Notes: generated from the sequence alone by a model not told the origin. 64,000 nucleotides of DNA from HLUCCA09 sp038757905 (GCA_038757905.1 JBCDGG010000003.1:12723-76722); one strand, 5' to 3'; positions 25,556 through 34,902 are shown, numbered from the stretch's first letter. Program-made: numbers and translations.

Positions 25556-28279
25556 TCAGCGACCGGTGAGCAGGGAGTTCGGGCGCCGTTCGATGGCCCG
25601 GGCGAGCGAGCGGATGGCGTCGGCGGCCCGGCCGACCTCGCGCAGAGCGGAACGGGCCTCCCGGTTGAGCGCGCCCGCCTCGCCCAGGGTGGCAAAGGTC
25701 TCCTCCGCCGCCTCCAGCGCGTCTGCCGTGCGCTCGACCAGCGCGGGCAGATCCTCGGCCGTGGCGGCGAAACTGTCGGCGGCCCGGCGTGCGGATGCTA
25801 GTGTCTCGTTCACATTCTCCACCGTCCCGCCCGCGCGCAGCTCCGCCACCGCGGCTTCGACCTCCTCCAGGGCGCGGCCGACGCGTTCGGGCAGAGCGCG
25901 CGCCCCGTCCGTGTCGAGCACCCGGCGCGCGGCGGAGGCGAGCTGGGCTATCTCGTCCAGGAGTGCTTCGAACTCCAGCGTTTCCGCCCGTGCGGCCACC
26001 GCATCGATCCGCGCCACGAGGTCCGGCACATCCGCCACCGCCTCCGACACGTCGTCGGCGGCCTCGCTTGCGGCGTCGAGCGTCGCGGACAGACGGCCGA
26101 CGCTGTCCTCGGCCTCGAAATCCGCCAGAATCGCGCGGGCCTCGTCCACCGTCGCGCTCAGACTGTCGAGGGTCTGGCCGAGTTGTCCGGGCAGTGCGCG
26201 CGTCTCCTCGGTGCCGAGGATGCCGCGGGCCTCGGCCAGCACGCCGCTCGCCTGATCCACCAGATCCTCGAGCGCGAGGGCCTGGGCCTGCGCCGCCACG
26301 GCATCAAGCCGTTCGACCAGCGCCGGGATGCCTTCGACGGCCGCGCCCACATCGTCGGCCGCGGTGGCGGCGGCATCGAGCGTGGTCGAAAGGCGCCCGA
26401 CGCTGTTCTCGGCATCGAAATCGGCCAGGATCGCCTGCGCGTCCGTCATCGCGGCGTTCAGGCTGTCGAGCGTCCGCCCGAGCTGGCCGGGCAGCGCTTG
26501 GGTTTCCTCGGTCCGCAGGATGCCGCGCGCATCGGCCAGGACGCCGCGCGCCTGGTCCACCAGATCTTCGAGCGCCAGAGCCTCCGCCTGCGCCGCGACG
26601 GCGTCGACACGCTCGACCAGCGCGGGCACGCCCGCCACCGCCGTGCCCACCTCCTCGGCGGCGCTCGTCGCGGCGGTCACGGCCTCGTTGAGGTTGGCCA
26701 CGACGCCTTCCGCGCGGATGTCCTGCAACACGCCCGTCGCTTCCGCGACGGCCGTCTCCAGCGTGTCGAGCGCCGCGCTGACGCGGGTGGGCAGCGCCTG
26801 CACCTCGTCGCTGCCGACCACCGCGCGCACCTCCTCGACAAGGCCGACGACCTCGCCGGAGGCGCGCTGGATGTCCCCGTTCTCCACCAGATTGCGGGCG
26901 CTCTGCAGGAAGGCGATGGTGTTTTCCAGCACCTCCTCCACCGGCAGGTTGTTCACCCGCGCGATCAGGCCCTGCGCGGCTCCGGCGACGTCCTCGATCT
27001 CTGCCGGGGCGGTGGGGATCACCGGGAAGGGCAGCGCGTCGCGGTCAAAGAGCGCCGGCGCGGCGTCGGGCACGTCGACGAGTTCCACCTTCAGCCCGCC
27101 GGTGATGAGCGAGGCGTTGGCGAGCCGTGCCCGCAAGCCTTCGCCGACCCGGGTTTCGAGAAAGGACAGCACCTCCTCGCGGGCATCGTCGTCGCCCCGC
27201 ATGCTGATCTGGTCGAGACGTACGGAGAGCGTCGCCACGAGGCGCACCCGATCGTCTCCGAAGCGCTCGGGGTCGACCTGGCCCGACAGATCGACGACCT
27301 CGCCGATCCGCAGCCCGCGCAGTTCCACATCGGCGCCGGTCGTCAGGCCGGCCACGTTGTCCTCGAACACCGCCGTGACATTGAGGCGCGGCGCGTTGGC
27401 ATCGTCGGCCGAGAACAGGCTGGCTACCGCGCCTTCGCGGTTCTCGTAGATGTCGAACACCGCGCCCTCTACCGTCGGCGCGCCGCCGGAGACGACGGTT
27501 TCGAAACTGAGCCCGCCGCGCACCAGCGAGGCCAGCGAGGCGAAGTTGAGCGAGGCGCCCTGCGGCCCGATGTCGAGCGAGAAGCCGGAGACGGACCAAA
27601 AGCGCGTGCGGTCGGTCAAACGGGCCGCGTGCGGGTCGCGGATGAAGGCATCCGCCAGAACGCTGATCCCGTCGGAGGCGATGCGGGGCTGGCCGACCAC
27701 CCCGACCTGCAGACCCCGGTAGAGGATCGGCGCGCCCGCCGTCAGTCCGCGTCCCGTCTCCGTACGCAGGACGACGCGCAGGCCCTCCTCGTCCGGGCGG
27801 GCGACGGGTGTCTCGTCGAGCCCGACATGGCGTTCGAGGAACGCGCCCTGCGTTCCGTCCCAGCTTCCTTCGATATAGACGCCCGAGAGAACGGTGCTGA
27901 GGCCCTGGACGCCCTCGGCCGTCACCTCGGGCCGCACCACCCAGAACTCCGCGCCGTCGTCGACGTAGTCCGCGACTTCCTCGTCGAGCCGCACCGTGAC
28001 GACCACCCGGTCGAGCCCCGGGGTGAAGCCCACCCGCTCCACCTGCCCGACACCGATATCGCGGTAGCGCAGCTCCGTCTCGCCCGCCGCGATGCCCGAG
28101 CCGTTGGCGAAGGTGATCTCGATCACCGGTCCGCGGTCGGAATAGGCCTGCCACGCCAGCGCCAAGGCCAGGAGCAGCGCGCCGATGGGTACGATCCAGA
28201 CGATCGACATCCGCTCCATCAGCGCGCGCTGCGCCGGCTGAACCGCGGCCGCCGGAATGTCGGACCGGGGATCGCTCAT
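25556..28279 (-). CDS. pqiB: MCE (MlaD/PqiB-type) lipid-transport protein with C-terminal repeats
   Basis: A 907-residue envelope protein. An N-terminal membrane anchor (SIVWIVPIGALLLALALAW, about residues 25-44) is followed by three MCE domains typical of PqiB: the first near IEITFANGSGIAAGETELRYRDIGVGQVE, the second near VVLRTETGRGLTAGAPILYRGLQVG, the third near VTAVFEDNVAGLTTGADVELRGLRIG. Beyond about residue 430 the protein is alanine/glutamate-rich and helical, with four ~100-residue tandem repeats. PqiB hexamers form a tube with a long coiled-coil needle bridging inner and outer membranes, and the repeats probably build an extended needle. The ATG overlaps the upstream PqiA stop (ATGA). 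E. coli PqiB is about 546 residues, so this one is much longer. Confidence 0.9.
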   Translation of the reverse strand: MSDPRSDIPAAAVQPAQRALMERMSIVWIVPIGALLLALALAWQAYSDRGPVIEITFANGSGIAAGETELRYRDIGVGQVERVGFTPGLDRVVVTVRLDEEVADYVDDGAEFWVVRPEVTAEGVQGLSTVLSGVYIEGSWDGTQGAFLERHVGLDETPVARPDEEGLRVVLRTETGRGLTAGAPILYRGLQVGVVGQPRIASDGISVLADAFIRDPHAARLTDRTRFWSVSGFSLDIGPQGASLNFASLASLVRGGLSFETVVSGGAPTVEGAVFDIYENREGAVASLFSADDANAPRLNVTAVFEDNVAGLTTGADVELRGLRIGEVVDLSGQVDPERFGDDRVRLVATLSVRLDQISMRGDDDAREEVLSFLETRVGEGLRARLANASLITGGLKVELVDVPDAAPALFDRDALPFPVIPTAPAEIEDVAGAAQGLIARVNNLPVEEVLENTIAFLQSARNLVENGDIQRASGEVVGLVEEVRAVVGSDEVQALPTRVSAALDTLETAVAEATGVLQDIRAEGVVANLNEAVTAATSAAEEVGTAVAGVPALVERVDAVAAQAEALALEDLVDQARGVLADARGILRTEETQALPGQLGRTLDSLNAAMTDAQAILADFDAENSVGRLSTTLDAAATAADDVGAAVEGIPALVERLDAVAAQAQALALEDLVDQASGVLAEARGILGTEETRALPGQLGQTLDSLSATVDEARAILADFEAEDSVGRLSATLDAASEAADDVSEAVADVPDLVARIDAVAARAETLEFEALLDEIAQLASAARRVLDTDGARALPERVGRALEEVEAAVAELRAGGTVENVNETLASARRAADSFAATAEDLPALVERTADALEAAEETFATLGEAGALNREARSALREVGRAADAIRSLARAIERRPNSLLTGR
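25673..26848 (-). repeat. Four 300-bp tandem coding repeats inside the MCE gene
   Basis: Residues 478-577, 578-677, 678-777 and 778-869 of the MCE protein are successive copies of a ~100-residue unit. Anchors recurring in each are ALPxxLGxxLDSL-like, a linker with AEN/EDSVGRL or equivalent, then VPALVERxDAVAAQAEAL. Copies 2 and 3 are closest (GTEETRALPGQLGQTLDSL against RTEETQALPGQLGRTLDSL); copies 1 and 4 are more diverged. The nucleotide period is exactly 300 bp between copies 1-2, 2-3 and 3-4. Confidence 0.85.
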
Positions 28280-28974
28280 TCGGCAGCCTGCCGCGATCGG
28301 GCGGCCCCTGCACGGGTCTGCGCCCCGTCGTCGTCCGCATCCGCGTCAAGCGCGGCCACGTTGTCCCAGATTCCGCGGCTGTCGAACGAGCGTGCCGCGA
28401 GCATCGTGAAGATGACCGACAGCGCGAAGGCCAGCGCGGCCGGGCCGGGGTTGATCGTCGCCACCACCGAAAGCTGCACAAGCGATGCAAGGATCGCGAC
28501 CACGAAGACGTCGATCATCGACCACCGCCCAATGAATTCCACCAGTTCATAGAGCTGCATACGGCGCAGCGCCGGGCCGCGCCAGCCCCACTGGATCGCC
28601 AGCGCGAGATAGGCGATCGCAACGAACTTCGCGATGGGGATCGCGACCGACGCGAACAGGATCACGAAGGCGACGCCATAGGCCCCGTGATGCACCAGAT
28701 CCACGGCCCCGCCGATGATCGTACTGTCGGTCGTGCCGAACAGGGTGCGGGTGATGAGCATCGGGTAGAGGTTTGCCGGAATGTAAGCCATCAGCCCGAT
28801 CGTCCACCATGCCCAGACGCGCGACAGCGCCCGGGCATCGCGGCTCATCAGCACGGCGCCGCAGCGGCCGCATTTGGGCGTGCCCTTGGGCCAGACCTTG
28901 GCACAGTGGGTGCAGCCGACAAGGCCCGCCCCGCGGGCCGTGACGACCTGTGCATTGGGGAGATGGGCGCTCAT
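28276..28974 (-). CDS. pqiA: PqiA-like membrane protein (second half)
   Basis: A 232-residue paraquat-inducible protein A domain. The N-terminus has a zinc-ribbon pair (CTHC ... CGRC), then four predicted membrane spans, with the conserved IPANLYPMLITRTLFG after the first, VAFVILFASVAIPIAKFVAIAYLAL, and the FIGRWSMIDVFVVAILASLVQL block. In E. coli a single PqiA carries two such units; here they are split over two genes, of which this is the second. It overlaps the upstream gene by ATGA at 28971-28974 and the MCE gene by ATGA at 28276-28279. It is thought to form the inner-membrane part of the PqiABC lipid transporter. Confidence 0.88.
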   Translation of the reverse strand: MSAHLPNAQVVTARGAGLVGCTHCAKVWPKGTPKCGRCGAVLMSRDARALSRVWAWWTIGLMAYIPANLYPMLITRTLFGTTDSTIIGGAVDLVHHGAYGVAFVILFASVAIPIAKFVAIAYLALAIQWGWRGPALRRMQLYELVEFIGRWSMIDVFVVAILASLVQLSVVATINPGPAALAFALSVIFTMLAARSFDSRGIWDNVAALDADADDDGAQTRAGAARSRQAAE

Positions 28975-29690
28975 CGTGCCGTTCCCGTTTTGGGATGCGG
29001 GTTCTGCTCCAGCGCCTTCCAGATCGTGTAGCGGCAGGTGAAGGTGTCCTGCAGCAGCGTGATCAGCACCAGCAGCGCAAACATCCAGAACGCCGGGCCG
29101 ATCTCGACCCGGGCCAGATCGACGATCTTCACGAGCGAAACGCCGACGCCCAGGATGAAGATCTCGGCCATGGACCACGGCCGCAGCGTGTCGGCCCAGC
29201 GAAACGCCGTGCGCCCTCCCCGCAAGGCCGGCCGCCCCATCAGGATCGGGCCGAGAGCGTAGGTGGTCAGCAACACCCTCGCCATGGGAATGCCGATGAT
29301 GAAGGCGGTCACGCTGAGCGAGACCCAGACAAGCTCCGGCCCGGTGAAGACGATGGCCGCGTCGAAGATCGACGAGGCATGCGAAAAGCCCCGCACCTTG
29401 ATCTCCAGAAACGGAAGAAACAGCGCGCCCACGAGCAGGATCAGCACGGCAAGCCCCAGTGCCACGATCTGCAGGATCGCCCCGGCGCGCGGCCGGATCA
29501 GCACGTGATGGCAGCGCGCGCAGGTTGTCCGCCCGCCCACCTCCGGCTCGCGAATGCGCCACAACGCATCGCAGGCCGGGCAGACGATGAACTCGCCGAG
29601 CGCATCGGCCCCGGGCGCATCAGTCCCGGTCGGATCGGCCACGGGCGCATCGGTCCCGGGCATGTCGGGTGAGGCGGTTGTCTGCGTCAT
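28971..29690 (-). CDS. pqiA: PqiA-like membrane protein (first half)
   Basis: A 239-residue PqiA domain. It starts with an acidic, repetitive spacer (TDAPVADPTGTDAPGADALG), then a zinc ribbon (CPACDALW ... CARCHHVL), four hydrophobic spans and the conserved RPWSMAEIFILGVGVSLVKIVDLA segment equivalent to the block in the next gene. It is first in the three-gene pqi operon, whose reading frames all overlap by four bases. No PqiC-like lipoprotein gene is seen downstream. The start ATG at 29690 lies about 20 bp from the repeat array upstream, so the promoter must lie in or beyond that array. Confidence 0.87.
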   Translation of the reverse strand: MTQTTASPDMPGTDAPVADPTGTDAPGADALGEFIVCPACDALWRIREPEVGGRTTCARCHHVLIRPRAGAILQIVALGLAVLILLVGALFLPFLEIKVRGFSHASSIFDAAIVFTGPELVWVSLSVTAFIIGIPMARVLLTTYALGPILMGRPALRGGRTAFRWADTLRPWSMAEIFILGVGVSLVKIVDLARVEIGPAFWMFALLVLITLLQDTFTCRYTIWKALEQNPHPKTGTAR

Positions 29691-29709
29691 ATGCGCTCCT
29701 CGTGCGCTG

Positions 29710-30490
29710 AACTTAATGCGCCGCAGGGCAGGTTACAAAGGGCGGAAGCAACGGCGGGCCCCTGCGGCGCCACCTGCACCGCCCCTTTGCCCCTCGGATC
29801 TCTTGCGAGAGGGCCGCGCGCCACCGACGGGAGCGCAAACCGAAACGCCCACCGTGAGGCTTCCGACACAGGCAGGTCCCGGCGGCACCGCCCTTCACCA
29901 GCCCTTTGCCTTGCTGCACATCTCCGAGGGGACCGCGCATTATAGCAAGGGAGGCAAACCGAACTGTTCGACGCCAAGTCCCGGGCACCAACCGACCCCG
30001 TGGCAAGCCGCCTCTCGGAACGCCCATGCCTCACCGCTCGTCCGTGACGGGGGCCCGTGTCACCGGAAGGGGCGCGCACCGAAGACCTCGACGACGAGTC
30101 CCGGTCAACGGCGGACCTCGGTACACGGCGCCTCTGTCCGTCCCTTCGCCGCAACGCCCATATGTAAGGGGCCGCGCCTCCAAGAGCAGCGTGTGCCGGA
30201 ACACTCGACGGCAACTCCCGGGCTGCAAACGGCCAAGGTGCAAGCCGCCCCTCTCCGCCCCGTCCATGCGTGAGGCGTCCCGGGTCAGCGGCCTGAGCGC
30301 AAACCGAAAGGTTTGACGCAACGCCCCCGGCATCTGCGGGCGCCTGCCGCTCTTGATCACCACCATGCCTCAAAGCCCCCTTCCTTCCCTCTCACCTTTC
30401 TCACCAGATAACCGCGCGCGTCCGGCGTGGGTGCGCATCGAAGGGCTTGACGGCAGGCCCGGGTCAGATCCTTGTTCGGCGCAGGAGGTC
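29710..30490. repeat. Degenerate ~119-bp tandem repeat array, about seven units, non-coding
   Basis: The ~800 bp between pqiA and the reductase gene hold no credible gene but are periodic. A core resembling GC(G)CAAACCGAA-n-TCGACGnCAAGTCCCGGG recurs beginning near 29834, 29953, 30072, 30191, 30297 and 30431, at spacings of about 119, 119, 119, 106 and 134 bp. A less complete unit precedes them near 29715-29820 (GGGCCCCTGCGGCGCCACC and GCCCCTTTGCC match the following unit). Between cores a second shared block reads like CAAGCCGCCTCTC...CCCATGC...GTGAGGGGCCGCGC. Two units (near 29950 and 30190) agree at roughly three bases in four over 60 bp. The 119-bp period is not a multiple of three, which argues against coding. 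On the minus strand one unit contains a perfect TATAAT (complement of 29939-29944). Confidence 0.7.
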
Positions 30491-30494
30491 GCGC

Positions 30495-31493
30495 ATGCTG
30501 AACACCCAGGTCATCCTCGCCCGCCGCCCGGTCGGTGTGCCGCGCCCCGCGCATTTCGCCATCGAGACGGCCGAGATCGGCACGCCGGCGGAGGGCGAGG
30601 TGCTGGTGCGCGCCACCCATTGGTCGGTGGATCCGGCCATGCGCGGCTGGGCGAATGACGGCCCGAACTATGCACCCCCGGTGCCCCTTGGCACCCCGAT
30701 GCGGGCCTTCGCGGTCGGAGAGGTGCTGACCTCCAACCACCCCGACTACCGCGGCGGCGACCTCGTGGAGGGCCTCTTCGGCTGGCAGACTCACGCAGTC
30801 GTCACAGGCGCGGAGATCGGGCGCAAAGTGACGGAGACGGACCTGCCGCCGACCTACGCTCTGGGCATCCTCGGCCTTAATGGCACCACCGCCTATTTCG
30901 GCTTGCGGGAAAGCTGCGGCGCCGCGGCGGGCGACACCGTCGTCGTCTCGACGGCGGCGGGCGCCGTCGGATCGGCGGTGGGCCAGATCGCCAAGATCCT
31001 CGGCTGCCGGACGGTCGGCATCGCGGGTGGGCCCGACAAGATCCGCCAGTGCCGCGACGCCTTCGGCTATGATGCAGCCATCGATTACAAGACCGAGGAC
31101 GTGTCCGCTGCCCTCGCGCTGCACTGCCCGGACGGCGTCGATTGCTATTTCGACAATACCTGCGGCCCAATCTCGGACGCCGTGATGCAGCATCTCGCGC
31201 CCGGGGCGCGGATCACCGTCTGCGGCACGGCCGCCGTCACCGAGTGGGACCCGCCGCCCCTCGGGCCGCGCGTGCACCGTCAATTGCTCGTCGCCCGGGC
31301 GCGGATGCAGGGCTTTCTCATCTTCGACTACAAGGACCGGCTGCCGGAGGCGCGTGCCGCCCTCGCCGACTGGCTTCGGGCAGGCAAACTGACCGTGCGC
31401 GAGCATATCCTCGACGGACCGGAGGCCGCGCCCGGCGCCATCGAGATGCTCTATCGCGGCGCGAATACCGGCAAGCTGATCGTCGCCGTCTGA
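30495..31493 (+). CDS. NADP-dependent MDR oxidoreductase (CurA/YfmJ type)
   Basis: A 332-residue zinc-independent medium-chain reductase of the leukotriene B4 dehydrogenase/CurA group, which reduces 2-alkenals and related enones with NADPH. N-terminal family segment THWSVDPAMRGWANDG, coenzyme loop VSTAAGAVGSAVGQIAKILG, IAGGPDKIRQC, and YFDNTCGPISDAVMQHL are visible. No catalytic-zinc cysteines. The ATG at 30495 follows an AGGAGG site 7 bp upstream; the longer frame from 30447 enters the repeat array. It stands alone, 107 bp before the malic enzyme gene. It is not the acryloyl-CoA reductase AcuI, whose motifs differ. Confidence 0.88.
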   Translation: MLNTQVILARRPVGVPRPAHFAIETAEIGTPAEGEVLVRATHWSVDPAMRGWANDGPNYAPPVPLGTPMRAFAVGEVLTSNHPDYRGGDLVEGLFGWQTHAVVTGAEIGRKVTETDLPPTYALGILGLNGTTAYFGLRESCGAAAGDTVVVSTAAGAVGSAVGQIAKILGCRTVGIAGGPDKIRQCRDAFGYDAAIDYKTEDVSAALALHCPDGVDCYFDNTCGPISDAVMQHLAPGARITVCGTAAVTEWDPPPLGPRVHRQLLVARARMQGFLIFDYKDRLPEARAALADWLRAGKLTVREHILDGPEAAPGAIEMLYRGANTGKLIVAV

Positions 31494-31600
31494 CCGCGCG
31501 CCGCCGAGGCGGCGGCAGGCAGCGGCACGCCCCTGCGCGCCAGCCCGCCCTTTCCCTCGCTCCGCGCCTCGTCTAACCCTGTCCCAAGGGAGGACCAATC

Positions 31601-33919
31601 ATGCACGACGATCAGGCCGATGGCATCCAAGAGGCGCCCGATGCGGAGGATCCCGGCGCAGACGTCCATTCCGCACCGCTGCATTACCACGAGCACCCGC
31701 GCCCCGGAAAACTCGAGATCCGCGCCACCAAGCCGCTGGCGAACGGGCGCGATCTGGCCCTCGCCTACTCTCCCGGCGTGGCCGAAGCGTCGATGCAGAT
31801 CGCCGACGATCCCGCCTCGGCCTCGCGCTTCACGAGCCGCGGCAACCTCGTCGCCGTGGTCTCCAACGGTTCCGCCGTGCTCGGCCTCGGCAATATCGGG
31901 GCGCTGGCCTCCAAGCCGGTGATGGAAGGCAAGGCGGTTCTGTTCAAGAAGTTCGCCTCCATCGATTGTTTCGACATCGAAGTGAATGAGAGCGACCCCG
32001 AGAAACTGGCGGAGATCGTCTGCGCGCTGGAGCCCACCTTTGGGGCCATCAACCTCGAAGACATCAAGGCACCGGACTGTTTCATCGTCGAACGTATCTG
32101 CCGCGAGCGGATGAACATCCCCGTCTTCCATGACGACCAGCACGGCACAGCGATCGTCGTCGGCGCGGCCGCGACGAACGCCCTGCGCGTGGCGCGGAAG
32201 TCCTTCTCGGACATCAAGGTGGTGAGCACCGGCGGCGGGGCTGCCGGGATTGCCTGCCTCAACATGCTTCTGAAGCTCGGGGTTAAACGTGAAAACGTCT
32301 GGCTATGCGATGTCCAAGGCCTCGTCTACGAAGGTCGCTCCGAGGATATGACCCCGCAAAAGGCCGCCTTCGCTCAGGCGACCGACAAGCGCACCCTCGG
32401 CGAGGTGATCGACGGGGCCGATCTCTTTCTCGGGCTCTCCGGCCCGCGCGTGCTGAGCCGTGAGATGGTGGGCAAGATGGCGGGCCCGCCGATCATCTTC
32501 GCGCTGGCCAACCCGACGCCGGAGATCGAGCCGGACGAGGTGCGCGCCGTCGCGCCGGATGCCATCATCGCGACGGGCCGTTCCGATTATCCCAATCAGG
32601 TCAACAACGTGCTCTGCTTTCCGTTCATCTTCCGGGGCGCGCTCGATGTCGGCGCGACGGAGATCAACGACGCGATGCAGATCGGCTGTATCGAGGGCAT
32701 CGCCGCCCTCGCCCGCGCAACCACGAGCGCCGAAGCGGCCGCGGCCTATCGCGGCGAGCGGCTGACCTTCGGCGCCGATTATCTGATCCCGAAGCCCTTC
32801 GATCCGCGGCTGATCGGCGTCGTCGCCTCCGCCGTGGCCAAGGCCGCGATGGAATCGGGCGTTGCCACGAAGCCGATGCCCGACCTGAAGGCCTATCGCG
32901 AGCGGCTCGACGGCTCCGTCTTCCGGTCGGCGCTTCTGATGCGCCCGGTCTTCGCCGCCGCCGCCCAGGCCGCCCGCACCATCGCCTTCGCCGAGGGCGA
33001 GGACGAGCGTGTGTTGCGCGCCGCACAGGCCATGATCGAAGACACGACCGACAGCCCGATCCTGATCGGCCGTCCCCGCGTCGTCGAAGCGCGCTGCGAG
33101 CAGGCCGGGCTGACGATTCGACCGGGCCGGGATTTCGACCTCGTCAATCCGGAGGACGACCCGAGGTATCGCGAGTATTGGGAGACCTACCATACGATCA
33201 TGGCCCGCCGCGGTGTGACGCCGGATCTCGCCCGGGCGATCATGCGCACCAACACCACGGCGATTGCCGCGATCATGGTCTACCGGGGCGACGCCGACAG
33301 CATGATATGCGGCACCTTCGGGCAATATCTTTGGCACTTGAACTATGTGCGGCAAGTGCTTGCGAACAGAGAGAGAAGCCCGTGTGGCGCCCTGTCTCTG
33401 ATGATCCTGGAGGACGGCCCGCTCTTCATCGCCGACACGCAGGTTCATCAGGTGCCGACACCGGAGGAGATCGCCCGATCCGCCATAGGCGCAGCGCGGC
33501 ACGTCAAACGCTTCGGTCTGACCCCTAAAGTGGCGCTCTGCTCGCATTCCCAGTTCGGCAACATGGACAGCGATTCTGGCCGCCGGATGCGCGCGGCGAT
33601 GGATGTGCTGGCAACGCAGGAGGTGGACTTCGAGTTCGAGGGCGAGATGCATGTCGACGCCGCGCTCGACCCGGCATTGCGTGCCCGCCTGCTGCCCGAC
33701 AGCCGGATCGAGGGTGCCGCGAACGTTCTGATCTTTAGCTCGGCCGACGCCGCATCGGGCGTGCGCAACGTGCTGAAGATGAAGGCCGGGGGGCTGGAGG
33801 TTGGCCCGATCCTAATGGGGATGGGCAACACGGCGCATGTGGTCACCCCGTCGATCACCGCGCGGGGCTTGCTCAACATGTCCGCCGTGGCCGGAACGCC
33901 CGTGGCCCATTACGGCTAG
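31601..33919 (+). CDS. maeB: NADP-dependent malic enzyme with phosphotransacetylase-like domain
   Basis: A 772-residue MaeB-type malic enzyme that decarboxylates malate to pyruvate with NADP, supplying pyruvate and NADPH during growth on C2/C3/C4 compounds. Residues ~40-430 form the malic enzyme part, with the catalytic tyrosine in LALAYSPGVAEA, metal and substrate sites in NLEDIKAPDCF and FHDDQHGTA, and the cofactor loop STGGGAAGIACLNML. Residues ~440-772 form a PTA_PTB domain (PVFAAAAQAARTIAFAEGEDERVLRAA), which in this family is regulatory and binds acetyl-CoA. An acidic N-terminal extension of ~30 residues is present. Start ATG at 31601 after GGGAGGA. Confidence 0.94.
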   Translation: MHDDQADGIQEAPDAEDPGADVHSAPLHYHEHPRPGKLEIRATKPLANGRDLALAYSPGVAEASMQIADDPASASRFTSRGNLVAVVSNGSAVLGLGNIGALASKPVMEGKAVLFKKFASIDCFDIEVNESDPEKLAEIVCALEPTFGAINLEDIKAPDCFIVERICRERMNIPVFHDDQHGTAIVVGAAATNALRVARKSFSDIKVVSTGGGAAGIACLNMLLKLGVKRENVWLCDVQGLVYEGRSEDMTPQKAAFAQATDKRTLGEVIDGADLFLGLSGPRVLSREMVGKMAGPPIIFALANPTPEIEPDEVRAVAPDAIIATGRSDYPNQVNNVLCFPFIFRGALDVGATEINDAMQIGCIEGIAALARATTSAEAAAAYRGERLTFGADYLIPKPFDPRLIGVVASAVAKAAMESGVATKPMPDLKAYRERLDGSVFRSALLMRPVFAAAAQAARTIAFAEGEDERVLRAAQAMIEDTTDSPILIGRPRVVEARCEQAGLTIRPGRDFDLVNPEDDPRYREYWETYHTIMARRGVTPDLARAIMRTNTTAIAAIMVYRGDADSMICGTFGQYLWHLNYVRQVLANRERSPCGALSLMILEDGPLFIADTQVHQVPTPEEIARSAIGAARHVKRFGLTPKVALCSHSQFGNMDSDSGRRMRAAMDVLATQEVDFEFEGEMHVDAALDPALRARLLPDSRIEGAANVLIFSSADAASGVRNVLKMKAGGLEVGPILMGMGNTAHVVTPSITARGLLNMSAVAGTPVAHYG

Positions 33920-33939
33920 GGCGCACGGGGACGCGCCCT

Positions 33940-34659
33940 TCAGGCCGGCGACGGCTCTGCCGCGGCCTCCACGCCTAGGGCCGCGCCGAAACGGATGCGC
34001 ACATCCCGCGCGTTCGGAAACAGCCGCGCCCGGGTGGCGTCGGGGATCCGCAGATCGCCCGATTTCCGGTCCTGCGTGCTGATCGCCAGAAGCTGCGGCT
34101 TCTGCCGCCGCGTGCATTCCAGAACCGCCGTGGGCAGGGCAACGCAGTTCACCCCGGGCGACAGGACCGACGCCACGAGATAGGTCAGCAGACGCCCCTC
34201 CCGCTCGATGGCACCCGGGACGTGATCCGCACCGCCCTCGGCCGGATCGGTCGGCGCGTCTGCCTGCAGGCGCAGATGCGCCGCGAACGGGTGCTTTCGC
34301 CCGCAACGGCGCTCGGCCAGCAACCCCCGGCACGCATACAGGATGTCGGGCCGGAGCGGCGTGACGCGGGGGGCCACCGCGGGCCGTTTGCGGCCCATCG
34401 TGGCGCATTGGCGCTGATACTTCATTGCGTCCCGGGCCCCCGCGGGCGTCGAGAACGCATAGGCCTCGTCCTTGCACAGAAAATCGTAGGCGGCCTTGGC
34501 CTGGATGAAGCCGGTCTGGTCGCCGCCATGCCGATCGGGGTGCATCTCGAAGGCGACGCGGCGCCATGCGGCCCGGATTTCTTCCGGATCGGAGCCGTGG
34601 TTGACCCCCAGCAACTCGTAGGCGAGCGCCCGTGCCCGCACCCGATCAATCGGCCCCAT
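33940..34659 (-). CDS. J-domain protein of unknown partner
   Basis: A 239-residue protein with an N-terminal J domain (about residues 10-65; ALAYELLGVNHGSDPEEIRAA ... RRVAFEMHPDRHGG) holding the HPD triad at 40-42 that activates Hsp70. There is no glycine/phenylalanine region, zinc-finger or DnaJ C-terminal domain. Residues 70-239 carry no domain I recognise; they hold cysteines in YACRGLLAERRCGRKH and a strand-rich tail (DRKSGDLRIPDATRARLF). A co-chaperone for DnaK is likely; the client-binding part is unknown. It ends 20 bp from the malic enzyme stop (convergent) and is divergent from the meh-mct pair. Confidence 0.8.
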   Translation of the reverse strand: MGPIDRVRARALAYELLGVNHGSDPEEIRAAWRRVAFEMHPDRHGGDQTGFIQAKAAYDFLCKDEAYAFSTPAGARDAMKYQRQCATMGRKRPAVAPRVTPLRPDILYACRGLLAERRCGRKHPFAAHLRLQADAPTDPAEGGADHVPGAIEREGRLLTYLVASVLSPGVNCVALPTAVLECTRRQKPQLLAISTQDRKSGDLRIPDATRARLFPNARDVRIRFGAALGVEAAAEPSPA

Positions 34660-34902
34660 GGTAACCTCACACCGTCTACACCTCGAAAAGACTGCATGTC
34701 CGCCGCATTCTCGTCAAAATCTCCTTAGTTCCGTCATATTCTCGGCGACGATCCGCGGCGCTCTGCTGGATTGGCGACGTTACGTTAACGCTGAGGCCCG
34801 CACGGGCGCGGGCCGGACACATTTCCGTACCGATCCGCCGGGTGGCGCGGTGCGGTGCGGTGGACCGGCGGGCCCCGGCGTGGCAGGAGCGCGAGCGGCC
34901 GG

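Noticed and set aside
26183..28552. A 789-codon open frame antisense to the MCE gene
   Set aside because: Low-complexity composition with repeats that mirror the MCE repeats; no domain and no ribosome-binding site.
29554..30273. Open frames crossing the 119-bp repeat array on both strands
   Set aside because: Frames change between repeat units, composition is unlike the real genes, and the period is not a multiple of three.
30495..31493. Reading this reductase as AcuI (acryloyl-CoA reductase) to complete a DMSP pathway
   Set aside because: Its motifs fit the CurA/leukotriene B4 dehydrogenase group, not the YhdH/AcuI group.
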